64,000 nucleotides of DNA from Vibrio salinus (GCF_021272385.1 NZ_JAJSDZ010000010.1:1302001-1366000), one strand, 5' to 3'; counted from the first letter of the stretch, positions 51,584 to 61,437 are shown. The notes: a model not told the origin generated them from the letters alone. Program-made: numbers and translations.

Positions 51584-52102
51584 TTACAGGTCTGAACTGT
51601 CGCAATCTTCAATATAAATTGAACAATCAGCGATTTCCGGTCCGAATAAAAAATCGTAGATAAACTGAGCATTGTCCGAAAGTGAATATGTTGGATCCAC
51701 AGAAACAAAATTAGAAAACAACACCTGGTTACCGGTTTTGGTCACCATACAAGCAAATACTGGCTCCTGTTCCCTGAATCCGACGTACAACTGACAGGGT
51801 TCTGAGTAAATAATCTGGGTGTAGAACTCAATAATGCTTTCCTGCTCTTCAGGCAAAGCAAACCGCTTACTTTGCATAATCGCAAAATACACCGTCAACC
51901 GGTGAAAATTAACCGGAAACAACTCAAAGGGACACAGACATGGTTGTTCCGATGGCGTCCAGGCAATCACTTCGCATTTCAGGCTTCGTTCAAGCTGCAA
52001 ATGGTAACCTTTCAGACTGGCTTTGGTCGGAAACTCGACCTCTATCTGATGCCGTAACCACTCATTCTTTGTTTCAACGATTAGCGAAATTTCATCTGCC
52101 AT
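51584..52102 (-). CDS. Protein of unknown function upstream of vctP
   Basis: A 173-residue cytoplasmic protein on the same strand as the vct operon, ending about 70 bases before the Fur box. It has a mixed alpha/beta look (HLQLERSLKCEVIAWTPSEQP; CQLYVGFREQEPVFACMVTK), no signal peptide and an acidic C-terminus (DCSIYIEDCDSSDL). The frame is open to 52363, but that extension runs into the divergent creA gene and reads unlike a protein, so ATG 52102, with GAG six bases upstream, is preferred. I do not recognise it. Its place suggests, but does not show, a link to iron uptake. Confidence 0.6.
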   Translation of the reverse strand: MADEISLIVETKNEWLRHQIEVEFPTKASLKGYHLQLERSLKCEVIAWTPSEQPCLCPFELFPVNFHRLTVYFAIMQSKRFALPEEQESIIEFYTQIIYSEPCQLYVGFREQEPVFACMVTKTGNQVLFSNFVSVDPTYSLSDNAQFIYDFLFGPEIADCSIYIEDCDSSDL

Positions 52103-52265
52103 GGGTATCTCGGATTGGAATAAACAGCCACAAGAATACGCATACTCAGTCAATGAGACAAGTGATATACCCGGGTAACTTCGACACAGCCGGTGATTCT
52201 CTGAAATGACATCCGAATTAATGTATGATAGCCACCAGTACAGATAAATCGTTTCGGAGAATAGA

Positions 52266-52748
52266 ATGTTAAAGAAATTAGCATTTATTGCTTTAATTGC
52301 TTCATCGCTCACGGCCTGTGACAAAAACGAAGTTGGCGATGTCAGCCTTGGGGTCTTTACCACTCAGGACATAAAAATCGATTTGTTAAAAGATCCGGTT
52401 GTTACCGGTGTTACCTGCCATATTGCGAGTATTGAGGATAACCTAAGCCTGGCAGACCCTTCAGATTCATCAATAGCCTGCCGTCAGACAGGAGAAATCA
52501 CACCGGAAATGATTAAGAACATCGATAAATCCAGCTCAGGAGAAGTTGTCTTTAAAAAATCAAAAAGCGTTTTCTTTAAGACAATGAAAATCCGCCGGAT
52601 ATATGATGAAAAAACTCAAACCCTGATGTACATTGCGTATTCAACAAAAGAAACGTCAGGCAGTTTTAAACACAGCCTTTCAACTGTCCCACTGTGGGGA
52701 ACGAAAGCCTATAAAGAATTGTCCTCCGCTTCCGACACAAATCAGTAA
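52266..52748 (+). CDS. creA: CreA-family lipoprotein
   Basis: A 160-residue exported protein. MLKKLAFIALIASSLTAC is a lipoprotein signal with the cysteine at 18. The mature part follows the CreA pattern: EVGDVSLGVFTTQDIKIDLLKDPVVTGVTCHIASI, LADPSDSSIACRQTGEI and KTMKIRRIYDEKTQTLMYIAYSTK. The role of CreA is not established. GGAG stands eight bases before the ATG. E. coli CreA, as I recall, is not a lipoprotein, so anchoring may differ here. Confidence 0.85.
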   Translation: MLKKLAFIALIASSLTACDKNEVGDVSLGVFTTQDIKIDLLKDPVVTGVTCHIASIEDNLSLADPSDSSIACRQTGEITPEMIKNIDKSSSGEVVFKKSKSVFFKTMKIRRIYDEKTQTLMYIAYSTKETSGSFKHSLSTVPLWGTKAYKELSSASDTNQ

Positions 52749-52758
52749 CCTTTCCAAT

Positions 52759-52794
52759 GCAACTGTTTTTGATTCTTTATACAAAAACAGTTGC
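52759..52794 (+). terminator. Hairpin after creA
   Basis: Thirteen-base arms GCAACTGTTTTTG and CAAAAACAGTTGC pair perfectly around ten bases. No U-run follows on the outside; on either strand the arm itself is U- or A-rich. Confidence 0.6.
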
Positions 52795-52950
52795 TCTAGC
52801 ACAAAAAAACATCAAATGACAGAATAACTATTGATTAATTTGTCAAATTTCATCATTCTATATCCAATAATAATAACTCATACATCTGAGTCAGTTAATC
52901 GAATTTTAAAAATCTAAAAATATTCTATTAACGTAAGCATAGCGATCATT

Positions 52951-54660
52951 ATGACCCACGGTAATATAAGACATTTAAAACTTATCAATTCCGAGCGAAA
53001 TGCGTACTCGTTAAAGAGTCATAAGTTCCGTTTGCTCCATATCTTTAATACCTGTCTGGAAGGGTCTTATCACATAGACTATTCCGGCAACGTCACTCTG
53101 TATAACAATGAATTTTATAAGCAGCTAGGATTTACAACCTGTAATATAAAACTGAATGATTGGTATCAGAGAGTTCATCTTGACGATATTAGCCGCATAC
53201 AAATCCGGGTAGATTTGAGCCAACTGGAAGTCGGCCAGAAACTAACGAACCATTACCGGATTCTGACATCCGCTAATGAATATGTATGGATTGAAAATAG
53301 ATCTATTTGTCTTTCTGAAAACGGTGAAAAATTTGTTGTTGGCTCTCATCGGGATATTTCTGACAAGAAAAAACTTGAGTCTTACCTGAATAATACGGCT
53401 TTCTATGATTCTTTTTCCGGTTTATTTAATCTTCGGAAACTTTTTGCTGACATTGATTCATTAAAAACAAACAATACCGAATTTAATACTGTCTACTTAA
53501 AAGTTGGTAATATACACTCAACGCCAGATGAACTGAGTAACGGCCTAGCTAACGACATTGTAAATAACCTAAAAATAGCTTCATCTGCATTTTCAGCGTA
53601 TTCTTCCGTGCTTTACCGAGTTAATGCCAGCGACTATGTCATTCTATTAAATCAGGCGGTTTCTATTGCGCCTGTTGTTAAAGCCTGTCTGGAAGCTTCT
53701 TCGGAATATTCTGAGCTAATGTACGCGCAGGGTCATCTGCTCGCTAATAAGCTCAGCTTTGGTATTTACCCTCAGTCAACAGAAAATCTGGACAGTAACG
53801 AAATTGTTAGTCTTGCTTCCCGCACCTGTATGTACGCTGAAGAATCGACCTCAACCCATATAGAGGTATACCACGGCAGCACACAAAACAGGATTGATCG
53901 GTTTTTCTATATTGAAAATGACCTGAAAACAGTTCTCCGGGACAGAAAACTATCGGTGAAATTTCACCCAATAATATGCTCAAAAACCGGAGAGGTGAAA
54001 AGTTTTGAAGCTCTCGCCCGCTGGAAGTCTGAGCAATTCGGTCATATATTCCCGGATGAATTCATTCCGGTGGCAGAGAAGAAAGGGCTGATTGTTGAAC
54101 TAGGTTATCTGGTATATGAAAAGGCCTGTTCTTTTATTAAACAATACAATGATAAAAACCAAACCAATGTGAACATTAATATTAATGTTTCTGTTTTACA
54201 GCTTTTAAACACCCGCTTTCCTGACAACATAAGAAAAATCACCTCTCAACTGGGTATTTCCCCTTCCAATGTGGTATTGGAGATGACAGAAACTTTCCTT
54301 CTGGATAGAAACAAAAACGCCAGAAACCAACTTAAGTTACTAAAAAACATGGGTTTTTCTCTTTCCCTGGATGATTTTGGTGCCGGATTCAGTTCTATCA
54401 ACAGTTTCTTTGATTTTTCCTTTAATCAAATAAAAATTGATAAAACATTTGCAACAAAAACGATGTCTGATGAAGACTCAAGTAAATATCTGGAGTTTTT
54501 AATACAGCTTTGCAAAACCAAAAAAATCAGCGTTGTCATTGAAGGAATTGAAGACAGTATCATGTTGAATAAGTTTACAAATATGCAGGCGGACCTGCTA
54601 CAGGGCTACTGGTTTACTAAACCTCTCTCTATTGTTAGTGCCACCTTTTACAATCCTTAA
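52951..54660 (+). CDS. PAS-GGDEF-EAL protein, probable c-di-GMP phosphodiesterase
   Basis: A 569-residue cytoplasmic protein. A PAS domain (about 30-145; YHIDYSGNVTLYNNEFYKQLGF, then VVGSHRDISDKKKLE) precedes a GGDEF-like domain without a GGDEF signature (YRVNASDYVILL at that place). The EAL domain (about 320-565) keeps SFEALARWKSE, NINVSVLQL, LEMTETF, LSLDDFGAGFSS, KIDKTF, IEGIED and LQGYWFTKP. It should therefore degrade c-di-GMP and be tuned by its PAS domain. The start has no evident ribosome site. A diguanylate cyclase gene follows after 103 bases. Confidence 0.85.
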   Translation: MTHGNIRHLKLINSERNAYSLKSHKFRLLHIFNTCLEGSYHIDYSGNVTLYNNEFYKQLGFTTCNIKLNDWYQRVHLDDISRIQIRVDLSQLEVGQKLTNHYRILTSANEYVWIENRSICLSENGEKFVVGSHRDISDKKKLESYLNNTAFYDSFSGLFNLRKLFADIDSLKTNNTEFNTVYLKVGNIHSTPDELSNGLANDIVNNLKIASSAFSAYSSVLYRVNASDYVILLNQAVSIAPVVKACLEASSEYSELMYAQGHLLANKLSFGIYPQSTENLDSNEIVSLASRTCMYAEESTSTHIEVYHGSTQNRIDRFFYIENDLKTVLRDRKLSVKFHPIICSKTGEVKSFEALARWKSEQFGHIFPDEFIPVAEKKGLIVELGYLVYEKACSFIKQYNDKNQTNVNININVSVLQLLNTRFPDNIRKITSQLGISPSNVVLEMTETFLLDRNKNARNQLKLLKNMGFSLSLDDFGAGFSSINSFFDFSFNQIKIDKTFATKTMSDEDSSKYLEFLIQLCKTKKISVVIEGIEDSIMLNKFTNMQADLLQGYWFTKPLSIVSATFYNP

Positions 54661-54763
54661 AACTTCTTGATTATCTTCTCAATACTGAGTGGTAGTTCAT
54701 AAAACCGTCACATCAGTGTAATAGCATATTCCTTTATTGTTTCACCCAGCCGATAGATGAATA

Positions 54764-56014
54764 ATGCTCACATATCCGACCAAAGTCAGTTCTTCATCGT
54801 CCAATATGGAGCTTAAGTGTCTAGCCATTACACTTGCCATCATCTTCTTTTTTAATACTCCGGTCAGTTATATAAAAAACGATCAGCTAAAAGATTATCA
54901 ACAACAATTGTTACTCAGGTCTGAAATTATTTCAGAAAAAATACGACTCATTAACAGCCTGATAAAACATCATTCTGATTATGGATTCAGCGTATTTAAT
55001 AAAGGTTTTAAAGAGAATTTTAATTATATAAAATCAATTGAGTATAAACCAAGCTATCAAATATCGCACAAATGCGGCTCTCATTTTCCTTCCACTGTAA
55101 AAACCAATACGTTATTTGATCCGAATACCGATGAATTCCGAATATATCAACCAATATGCCACCAATCTAAAACCATAAGACAGCTATATATTAATCTGGA
55201 CCTGAAGGCTCTATGTGATTTTTCCACACCAAACTTAATCCTTCTGAATGCTGACAGCTATATATACAACACCTCCAGCTCAAATATTTATCCCGGCCAT
55301 AAACTAAGCGAAATTTATCCAAAGATCTGGAATGAAATATCGGTCATGGATAAGCCAAATAATACCTTTTCAATAAAAGACACCACAGTTATCGTCCATA
55401 AATTATCATTTATATCGGACCAACCTGTATTTGTTTTGCACATCATCGATGACTCGGATCTTATTCCGCCTTATTTCTACATCATCATTTTTATGTTTGG
55501 TATAACAGCCGGTGTTACCTATTACTTATATTTATTAAGAAAAGAAAAAATGGCATTGAGTAAGATAACTTACACCGACCAGTTATCCGGCCTGAATAAC
55601 CGTCACTATCTCAGTAAAATAAAAAACAGAATCACTACCGACGGAAATTATTATCTCTGCATATTAGACATCGACCACTTTAAGAAAGTAAACGATAAAT
55701 ACGGGCATGATATCGGCGACCAGGTTATCCGACGGGTTGCTACTGTAATAAAAAGTAAAATACGGTTTTCAGATTATGCCATTCGATTCGGCGGGGAAGA
55801 ATTTCTCGTCATTTTGAAAACGAATTCAAAAGAAGATGCCGCCAATATTATTGAACGAATTCGGGCAGGGGTTGAACAATTAGCCCAACAGCCCTCCGTA
55901 TCAATTTCCGGCGGGCTTTGTTGTCTCAATCAACCAATGGAAAGTACCATCAAGTGCGCAGACGCCCAACTTTATAAGGCCAAAGAAAGTGGGCGTAACC
56001 TGATCGTATGTTAA
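54764..56014 (+). CDS. Membrane diguanylate cyclase (GGDEF)
   Basis: A 416-residue enzyme that makes c-di-GMP. A membrane helix (about 18-36) and a second one (about 235-256) flank a periplasmic sensor of some 200 residues of unknown ligand. The C-terminal GGDEF domain has RFGGEEFLVIL at the active site, LDIDHFKKVNDKYGHDIGD for metal and substrate, and an RxxD inhibitory site (R-F-S-D) five residues before it. It should be active and feedback-inhibited. Its stop codon overlaps the convergent gcvT stop in TTAA. Confidence 0.87.
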   Translation: MLTYPTKVSSSSSNMELKCLAITLAIIFFFNTPVSYIKNDQLKDYQQQLLLRSEIISEKIRLINSLIKHHSDYGFSVFNKGFKENFNYIKSIEYKPSYQISHKCGSHFPSTVKTNTLFDPNTDEFRIYQPICHQSKTIRQLYINLDLKALCDFSTPNLILLNADSYIYNTSSSNIYPGHKLSEIYPKIWNEISVMDKPNNTFSIKDTTVIVHKLSFISDQPVFVLHIIDDSDLIPPYFYIIIFMFGITAGVTYYLYLLRKEKMALSKITYTDQLSGLNNRHYLSKIKNRITTDGNYYLCILDIDHFKKVNDKYGHDIGDQVIRRVATVIKSKIRFSDYAIRFGGEEFLVILKTNSKEDAANIIERIRAGVEQLAQQPSVSISGGLCCLNQPMESTIKCADAQLYKAKESGRNLIVC

Positions 56015-57144
56015 CCACGGTAATAGCGCTGAGGGACAAACGGCATTTTTTCAACCTGCATCGGTAACCTCTTACCACGCACTTCTGCAAAAATTTCGGT
56101 TCCCAGCGCGGCAAAATCCGAATCAAGGTATCCCATCGAAACCGGTTTACCTATCGTAGGTCCGACAGTGCCACTGGTAACCACCCCGATGAGTTCCCCA
56201 TCCGAGCTAAATAATTCCGCCCCTTCACGGACAGGCGCTTTTGTTGTCCCGATCAGGCCGACCCGCTTACGGGCCACAGATTTTGTCTCTATCTGTTCCA
56301 GAATAACCGAGTGGCCGGGGAACCCTCCGGCTCGCTCTCCTCCATTGCGCCGGACAGGACTGATTGCCCACAGTAAACTGGCTTCAACCGGGGTTGTTGT
56401 CGGATCCAAATCATGACCGTACAGACACAAACCACATTCCAGACGAAGCGAATCACGGGCTCCCAACCCAATCCATTCCACTTCATCAAACTCTGTCAGT
56501 CTGGTCGCCAGCCATGTCGCTTTACTCTCAGGGACAGAAATTTCATATCCATCCTCACCGGTATAACCACTCCGGCTGATAATGCATTCCACATCCTCAA
56601 CGGTAGCTCTTATGACATCCATAAAGACCATGTCTGACACGTCAGGAATCAAAGCACTCAAAACACGGCAGGCTTCAGGGCCCTGCAATGCCAGTAATGC
56701 ACGATCGCTTAATTCTTCAAGGATTAAATTATCCGGTAAACAGGCGCGGAGATGGCAGATATCCTGCTCTTTGCACGCGGCATTCACCACAATGAAATAG
56801 CTTTCGCCCAGATTCGTAATCATCAGATCATCTAAAATACCGCCATTTTCATTAGTAAAAAGCGCATATTTTTGCTTTCCGGCAGGCAAACCAAGTACAT
56901 CGACAGGGACAAGACTTTCTAGAAATGAAGCGGCACCGTCACCGGTGAGTAATAGCTGCCCCATGTGAGACACATCGAAAAGTCCGGCCGAATTTCTGGT
57001 ATGAAGGTGCTCTTTTTTTACACCTAACTTATACTGAACAGGCATTTCATAACCTGCAAAAGGTACCATTTTGGCTCCCGCAGAAATATGAAGGTCATAA
57101 AAAGGGGTTTTCTGTAATGCGCCCTGCTCTGTCAAATCAGCCAT
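56011..57144 (-). CDS. gcvT: Aminomethyltransferase GcvT (glycine cleavage T protein)
   Basis: A 377-residue enzyme that passes the methylene group from the lipoyl arm of GcvH to tetrahydrofolate and releases ammonia. It opens KTPFYDLHISAGAKMVPFAGYEMPVQY and has AGLFDVSHMGQ, GGILDDLMITN with the folate-binding Asp, LALQGPEA and SRSGYTGEDGYEISVP. The ATG at 57144 with GGAG eight bases upstream is preferred to the open codons before it. It lies downstream of the XRE regulator on the same strand, split from gcvHP, which runs the other way. Confidence 0.93.
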   Translation of the reverse strand: MADLTEQGALQKTPFYDLHISAGAKMVPFAGYEMPVQYKLGVKKEHLHTRNSAGLFDVSHMGQLLLTGDGAASFLESLVPVDVLGLPAGKQKYALFTNENGGILDDLMITNLGESYFIVVNAACKEQDICHLRACLPDNLILEELSDRALLALQGPEACRVLSALIPDVSDMVFMDVIRATVEDVECIISRSGYTGEDGYEISVPESKATWLATRLTEFDEVEWIGLGARDSLRLECGLCLYGHDLDPTTTPVEASLLWAISPVRRNGGERAGGFPGHSVILEQIETKSVARKRVGLIGTTKAPVREGAELFSSDGELIGVVTSGTVGPTIGKPVSMGYLDSDFAALGTEIFAEVRGKRLPMQVEKMPFVPQRYYRG

Positions 57145-57336
57145 GGGTTTTCTCCGTAAAATCATAAATTGAATGGGTTATTTTTATGTGTCCCTTAAGT
57201 TTCCAATAATAAACAAAAGTTCAAAAATAACCAACCATTAACAAAATTTAGTGCCTAAAATGATGAAACAAAGCCAGAAGTGATGAAAATACATGCAGAT
57301 AAAGAGAAAAAAGAATCCCTTGTTTCTTAAAGTAAA

Positions 57337-57960
57337 CTACTTAGCCGTCACCCATAAAATCACTGCATCGTCTTCACTGGAGGAAACTAACATATGCCCC
57401 ATGGTTGCATCATAGTAAACACTGTCACCTTCCCGCATACTCACCGGCTCATAAAACTCGGTGTAAAACATAATTTCACCGGATAACACCAGAAGGAATT
57501 CCTCCCCGTCATGGCGTACCCAATCGGAATACTCGTCGAACTGACGGGCATGAACCGTCGTTTTGAAAGGCATCATCTTCTTATTTGATAACTGAGTTGC
57601 CAGCAATTCATGTTCATACGTTGATGTAGGGTGAGGTTTCCCCTGACCATTGCGGGTAATATCACGACGACCGGCAGCCGTAATTTTCTTAGGTGGTTCA
57701 AACAGTTGTGGCATATCAATCTGCAATCCCCCCGCCAGTTTCTGCATCGCCTGAAATGTTGGGGAAATTTGTTCATTTTCAATTTTACTCAATGTTGAAC
57801 GGGCCAGCCCGGTTTTATGGCTCGCTTCTTCCAGCGTCAGCCCCAGATTGGTCCGGATCTCTTTAATCCGTTCTCCCAGTTTTAACGGCTCGATACGCTT
57901 TTCGTTTGTTTCCTGCGCCAGCAATAACGAAGGATACTCATCCAACATCTCATTTCGCAT
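57337..57960 (-). CDS. XRE/cupin regulator, probable control of glycine cleavage genes
   Basis: A 207-residue regulator. Residues 25-85 are an XRE helix-turn-helix (LGERIKEIRTNLGLTLEEASHKTGLARSTLSKIENEQISPT). The last 80 residues are a cupin barrel (DWVRHDGEEFLLVLSGEIMFYTEF; MREGDSVYYDATMGHMLV), which probably binds a small ligand. It sits between gcvT and the divergent gcvH, so it likely controls one or both; the ligand might be glycine. AGGA stands nine bases before the ATG. Confidence 0.85.
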   Translation of the reverse strand: MRNEMLDEYPSLLLAQETNEKRIEPLKLGERIKEIRTNLGLTLEEASHKTGLARSTLSKIENEQISPTFQAMQKLAGGLQIDMPQLFEPPKKITAAGRRDITRNGQGKPHPTSTYEHELLATQLSNKKMMPFKTTVHARQFDEYSDWVRHDGEEFLLVLSGEIMFYTEFYEPVSMREGDSVYYDATMGHMLVSSSEDDAVILWVTAK

Positions 57961-58155
57961 ACATCGTTTTCCTGTTTTTTCAAAAGAATTACCCGCATTG
58001 TGGCATGAATTTTCCGGTCAAGAAACACACCCATGCCAGAAATCATCATAGCCAAGCAATAAAAAAGTTTCCTATAAGAAATTTTAATTGAATGTTGAGT
58101 AAAGAATCGCTATGTTATCACTTTGTTGCTTTCTTTTTTTTACGGAGATTTCCAG

Positions 58156-58536
58156 ATGGACATGACACTCAAATTTACGGACAGCCATGAATGGGTAAAA
58201 GATAATGGCGATGGCACCGCGACAATCGGTATTTCAGAACATGCACAGGAAATGCTTGGTGATGTTGTGTTTGTAGAACTGCCTGAGGTTGGAGAAAACG
58301 TAGACGCCGGAGAAAATTTCTCTTTGGTTGAGTCCGTCAAAGCCGCCTCCGATATTTATGCCCCGATTTCAGGGGAAATCATCGAAGTGAATGACGAGCT
58401 GGCAGACAGCCCCGAGCTCATTAACGAAGAGCCTTACGATACCGGCTGGATAGCAAAAATCAAAATCTCAGATGCCAGTCAGCTGGACGGCTTAAAAGAC
58501 GCAGAAGCCTATCTGAGTTCCATCGAAGATGAATAA
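58156..58536 (+). CDS. gcvH: Glycine cleavage system H protein GcvH
   Basis: A 126-residue lipoyl carrier protein. The lipoylated Lys62 lies in SLVESVKAASDIYAPISG. TLKFTDSHEWVK and IGISEHAQEMLGDVVFVELPEVG are also characteristic. It shuttles the aminomethyl group between GcvP and GcvT. The frame is open from 58123, but GGAG eight bases before ATG 58156 marks the start. It precedes gcvP by 33 bases and is divergent from the XRE gene. Confidence 0.95.
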   Translation: MDMTLKFTDSHEWVKDNGDGTATIGISEHAQEMLGDVVFVELPEVGENVDAGENFSLVESVKAASDIYAPISGEIIEVNDELADSPELINEEPYDTGWIAKIKISDASQLDGLKDAEAYLSSIEDE

Positions 58537-58569
58537 TTGATAACCTCAACGTTGTATAGGTAAGGAAAC

Positions 58570-61437
58570 ATGACTTCACTGCTGCAAACGCTCGATTCCG
58601 GTTCTGAGTTCGTCACCCGCCACAATGGCCTGAATGATTCAGAACATGCCGCGATGTTAAGTGCGCTCGGCGTTAACTCCATTGATACACTGATTGAACA
58701 AACTATTCCGGAATCCATCCGGCTTAAAAATCCGTTAGACCTTAATCCTCCATTAAATGAAACAGCAGCGTTAACAAAGTTAAAAGCCTATGCGGAGCAA
58801 AATAAAATTTACCGCAGCTATATTGGACAAGGCTATTACAACACCCACACGCCCAGCGTTATTTTAAGAAATGTATTGGAAAATCCGGGCTGGTATACTG
58901 CCTACACGCCTTATCAGCCGGAAATCTCTCAGGGACGCCTTGAAGCATTGCTTCATTTCCAGCAGATGATCATCGACCTGACCGGTCTTGATATCGCAAA
59001 CGCCTCACTTCTGGATGAAGCCACCGCAGCGGCGGAAGCCATGGCGCTCAGTAAACGAAGCAGCAAAAACAAAAGCAATCTTTATTTTGTCTCCGATGCC
59101 CTGCATCCGCAAACCATTGGCGTGATAAAAACCCGGGCAGAGTTTCTCGGATACCATGTCATTGTGGCCCCGGTCGAAACATTGGATGACCACGACGTAT
59201 TCGGCGCGTTATTACAATACCCCGGCACCACCGGAGAAATCCGGGATCTGACCGATATCATCTCAGCCGCACAGGCCAAAAAGACCGTCGTGACCGTTGC
59301 CACCGATCTTCTGGCTTCGGTATTACTCAAACCCGTCGGTGAAATGGGTGCGGATGTTGCCATCGGCTCGGCACAGCGTTTTGGTGTCCCTCTTGGCTTT
59401 GGCGGGCCACATGCTGCCTTTATGGCCACCCGCGATAAACTGAAAAGAAGCATGCCCGGCCGGGTGATCGGTGTCTCGGTAGACGCGAAAGGAAATCAGG
59501 CACTTCGCATGGCAATGCAAACAAGAGAGCAACATATCCGCCGGGAAAAAGCGACTTCGAATATTTGTACGGCTCAGGCATTACTTGCCAATATGGCGGC
59601 CTTTTACGCAATCTATCACGGGCCAGACGGACTGAAAAAAATAGCCCGCCGGGTTCACCACCTGACGACCATTCTTGCCAAAGGGCTCGTCAGTCAGGGC
59701 TACGAATTAAAACACGCCTATTTCTTTGATACCATCACGGTCAATACCGGTGAGCAAACCGACAGCCTGTACCACAGGGCACAGCAAATGGGCTGCAATC
59801 TGAGGAAATTCCCGGATGCTCTGGGCATCAGTTTGGACGAAACCACCACCATTGAAGACGTTACCCGTCTGTTTAGTCTGTTTGGCATCGACGATGATAT
59901 CGAGACTTTATCCGCTGATATTGCACCAAACGAGTTTTCTGCGATTCCTGAAAGCTGCCGCCGGACGTCACCTTTTCTGACGCATCCGACCTTCAGCGCT
60001 TATCGCAGCGAAACCAAAATGATGCGGTATCTGAAAAAACTGGAAAATAAAGATTTTTCTCTGACCCATGGGATGATACCTCTGGGCAGTTGCACCATGA
60101 AACTGAACGCGGCCACGGAAATGATGCCGGTCAGTTGGCCTGAATTCAGTCAGATTCATCCTTTCGCCCCGACGGAGCAAACGCTTGGGTATCAGGCACT
60201 GGCGTCTGAACTCAGCAATCAGCTTTGCGCCATTACCGGATACGACGCCTTCTCACTGCAACCAAATTCCGGAGCTTCCGGTGAATACGCCGGGCTGCTT
60301 GCCATTCAGCGTTATCATCAAAGTAACAATGAATCGCACCGCAACATCTGCCTGATTCCTAGCTCAGCACACGGGACGAACCCGGCCAGTGCCTCAATGG
60401 CGTCACTGAAAGTAGTCGTCGTAAATTGTGACTCGGTGGGTAACATTGATATCGGTCACCTGACGTCACTTATCGAAAAACACCGCGATCATTTATCCTG
60501 CATGATGATTACCTATCCGTCGACGCACGGTGTGTATGAAGAACAGGTCCGCGAAGTCTGTGACATGGTGCATGCTGCCGGTGGTATGGTGTATCTGGAT
60601 GGTGCCAATATGAATGCTCAGGTTGGCTTAACCAACCCGGGATTTATCGGCTCCGATGTCTCGCACCTTAATCTGCATAAAACCTTCTGCATCCCTCACG
60701 GAGGCGGTGGCCCCGGCGTCGGCCCCATCGGTGTGAAATCTCATCTGGCTCCATTTTTACCTGGACACTGTGAAAACGGAGAACATGGTTCAGACTATGC
60801 AGTCTCTGCTGCAAACTGGGGAAGCGCGTCTATTTTACCCATATCCTGGGCCTACATCTCAATGATGGGCGCTCAGGGGCTGAAGCAGGCAACCCAAACG
60901 GCCATATTGAATGCCAACTACATCACCAGCCGTCTGAGCAACGACTATCCGGTTCTTTACAAAGGAACGCATGATCGCGTCGCTCACGAATGCATCATTG
61001 ATATCCGGCCGTTAAAAGAAGCGACCGGGATATCAGAGGAAGATATTGCCAAGCGCCTGATGGATTATGGTTTTCATGCCCCGACGATGTCATTCCCTGT
61101 TGCAGGAACGCTGATGATTGAGCCCACGGAGTCGGAAGACAAACAGGAGATTGATCGTTTCTGTGATGCCATGATAGCCATCCGCAGAGAGATTGAAAAA
61201 GTCAAAAATGGTGAATGGTCTTTACAGGATAATCCGCTGGTCAATGCCCCGCACACACAGGCAGATTTAATGTCCGCTGAGTGGGAACACGATTATTCCA
61301 GAGAGCTGGCCTGTTTTCCGTCTGACCATACCCGTCAGGCAAAATACTGGCCAACGGTCAACCGCGTGGATAACGTATACGGAGACCGCCACTTAGTTTG
61401 TACCTGTCCTGATATTAACGAATACCGGGATGAATAG
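58570..61437 (+). CDS. gcvP: Glycine dehydrogenase (decarboxylating) GcvP
   Basis: A 955-residue single-chain P protein. It decarboxylates glycine with pyridoxal phosphate and hands the residue to GcvH. The two halves are visible: IGQGYYNTHTPSVILRNVLENPGWYTAYTPYQPEISQGRLE in the first, and PNSGASGEYAGLL, YLDGANMNAQVGL and the PLP-binding Lys704 (LNLHKTFCIPHGGGGPGVGP) in the second. The length is normal for bacterial fused GcvP. AAGGA precedes the ATG. It is co-transcribed with gcvH; no glyA lies between them. A strong terminator follows at 61483. Confidence 0.95.
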   Translation: MTSLLQTLDSGSEFVTRHNGLNDSEHAAMLSALGVNSIDTLIEQTIPESIRLKNPLDLNPPLNETAALTKLKAYAEQNKIYRSYIGQGYYNTHTPSVILRNVLENPGWYTAYTPYQPEISQGRLEALLHFQQMIIDLTGLDIANASLLDEATAAAEAMALSKRSSKNKSNLYFVSDALHPQTIGVIKTRAEFLGYHVIVAPVETLDDHDVFGALLQYPGTTGEIRDLTDIISAAQAKKTVVTVATDLLASVLLKPVGEMGADVAIGSAQRFGVPLGFGGPHAAFMATRDKLKRSMPGRVIGVSVDAKGNQALRMAMQTREQHIRREKATSNICTAQALLANMAAFYAIYHGPDGLKKIARRVHHLTTILAKGLVSQGYELKHAYFFDTITVNTGEQTDSLYHRAQQMGCNLRKFPDALGISLDETTTIEDVTRLFSLFGIDDDIETLSADIAPNEFSAIPESCRRTSPFLTHPTFSAYRSETKMMRYLKKLENKDFSLTHGMIPLGSCTMKLNAATEMMPVSWPEFSQIHPFAPTEQTLGYQALASELSNQLCAITGYDAFSLQPNSGASGEYAGLLAIQRYHQSNNESHRNICLIPSSAHGTNPASASMASLKVVVVNCDSVGNIDIGHLTSLIEKHRDHLSCMMITYPSTHGVYEEQVREVCDMVHAAGGMVYLDGANMNAQVGLTNPGFIGSDVSHLNLHKTFCIPHGGGGPGVGPIGVKSHLAPFLPGHCENGEHGSDYAVSAANWGSASILPISWAYISMMGAQGLKQATQTAILNANYITSRLSNDYPVLYKGTHDRVAHECIIDIRPLKEATGISEEDIAKRLMDYGFHAPTMSFPVAGTLMIEPTESEDKQEIDRFCDAMIAIRREIEKVKNGEWSLQDNPLVNAPHTQADLMSAEWEHDYSRELACFPSDHTRQAKYWPTVNRVDNVYGDRHLVCTCPDINEYRDE

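Noticed and set aside
52103..52363. N-terminal extension of the unknown gene upstream of vctP
   Set aside because: It would overlap the well-supported creA start and signal peptide on the other strand and reads as non-protein sequence.
57145..58155. Glycine riboswitch before gcvT or gcvH
   Set aside because: I see no tandem aptamer-like structure or leader terminator in the two spacers.
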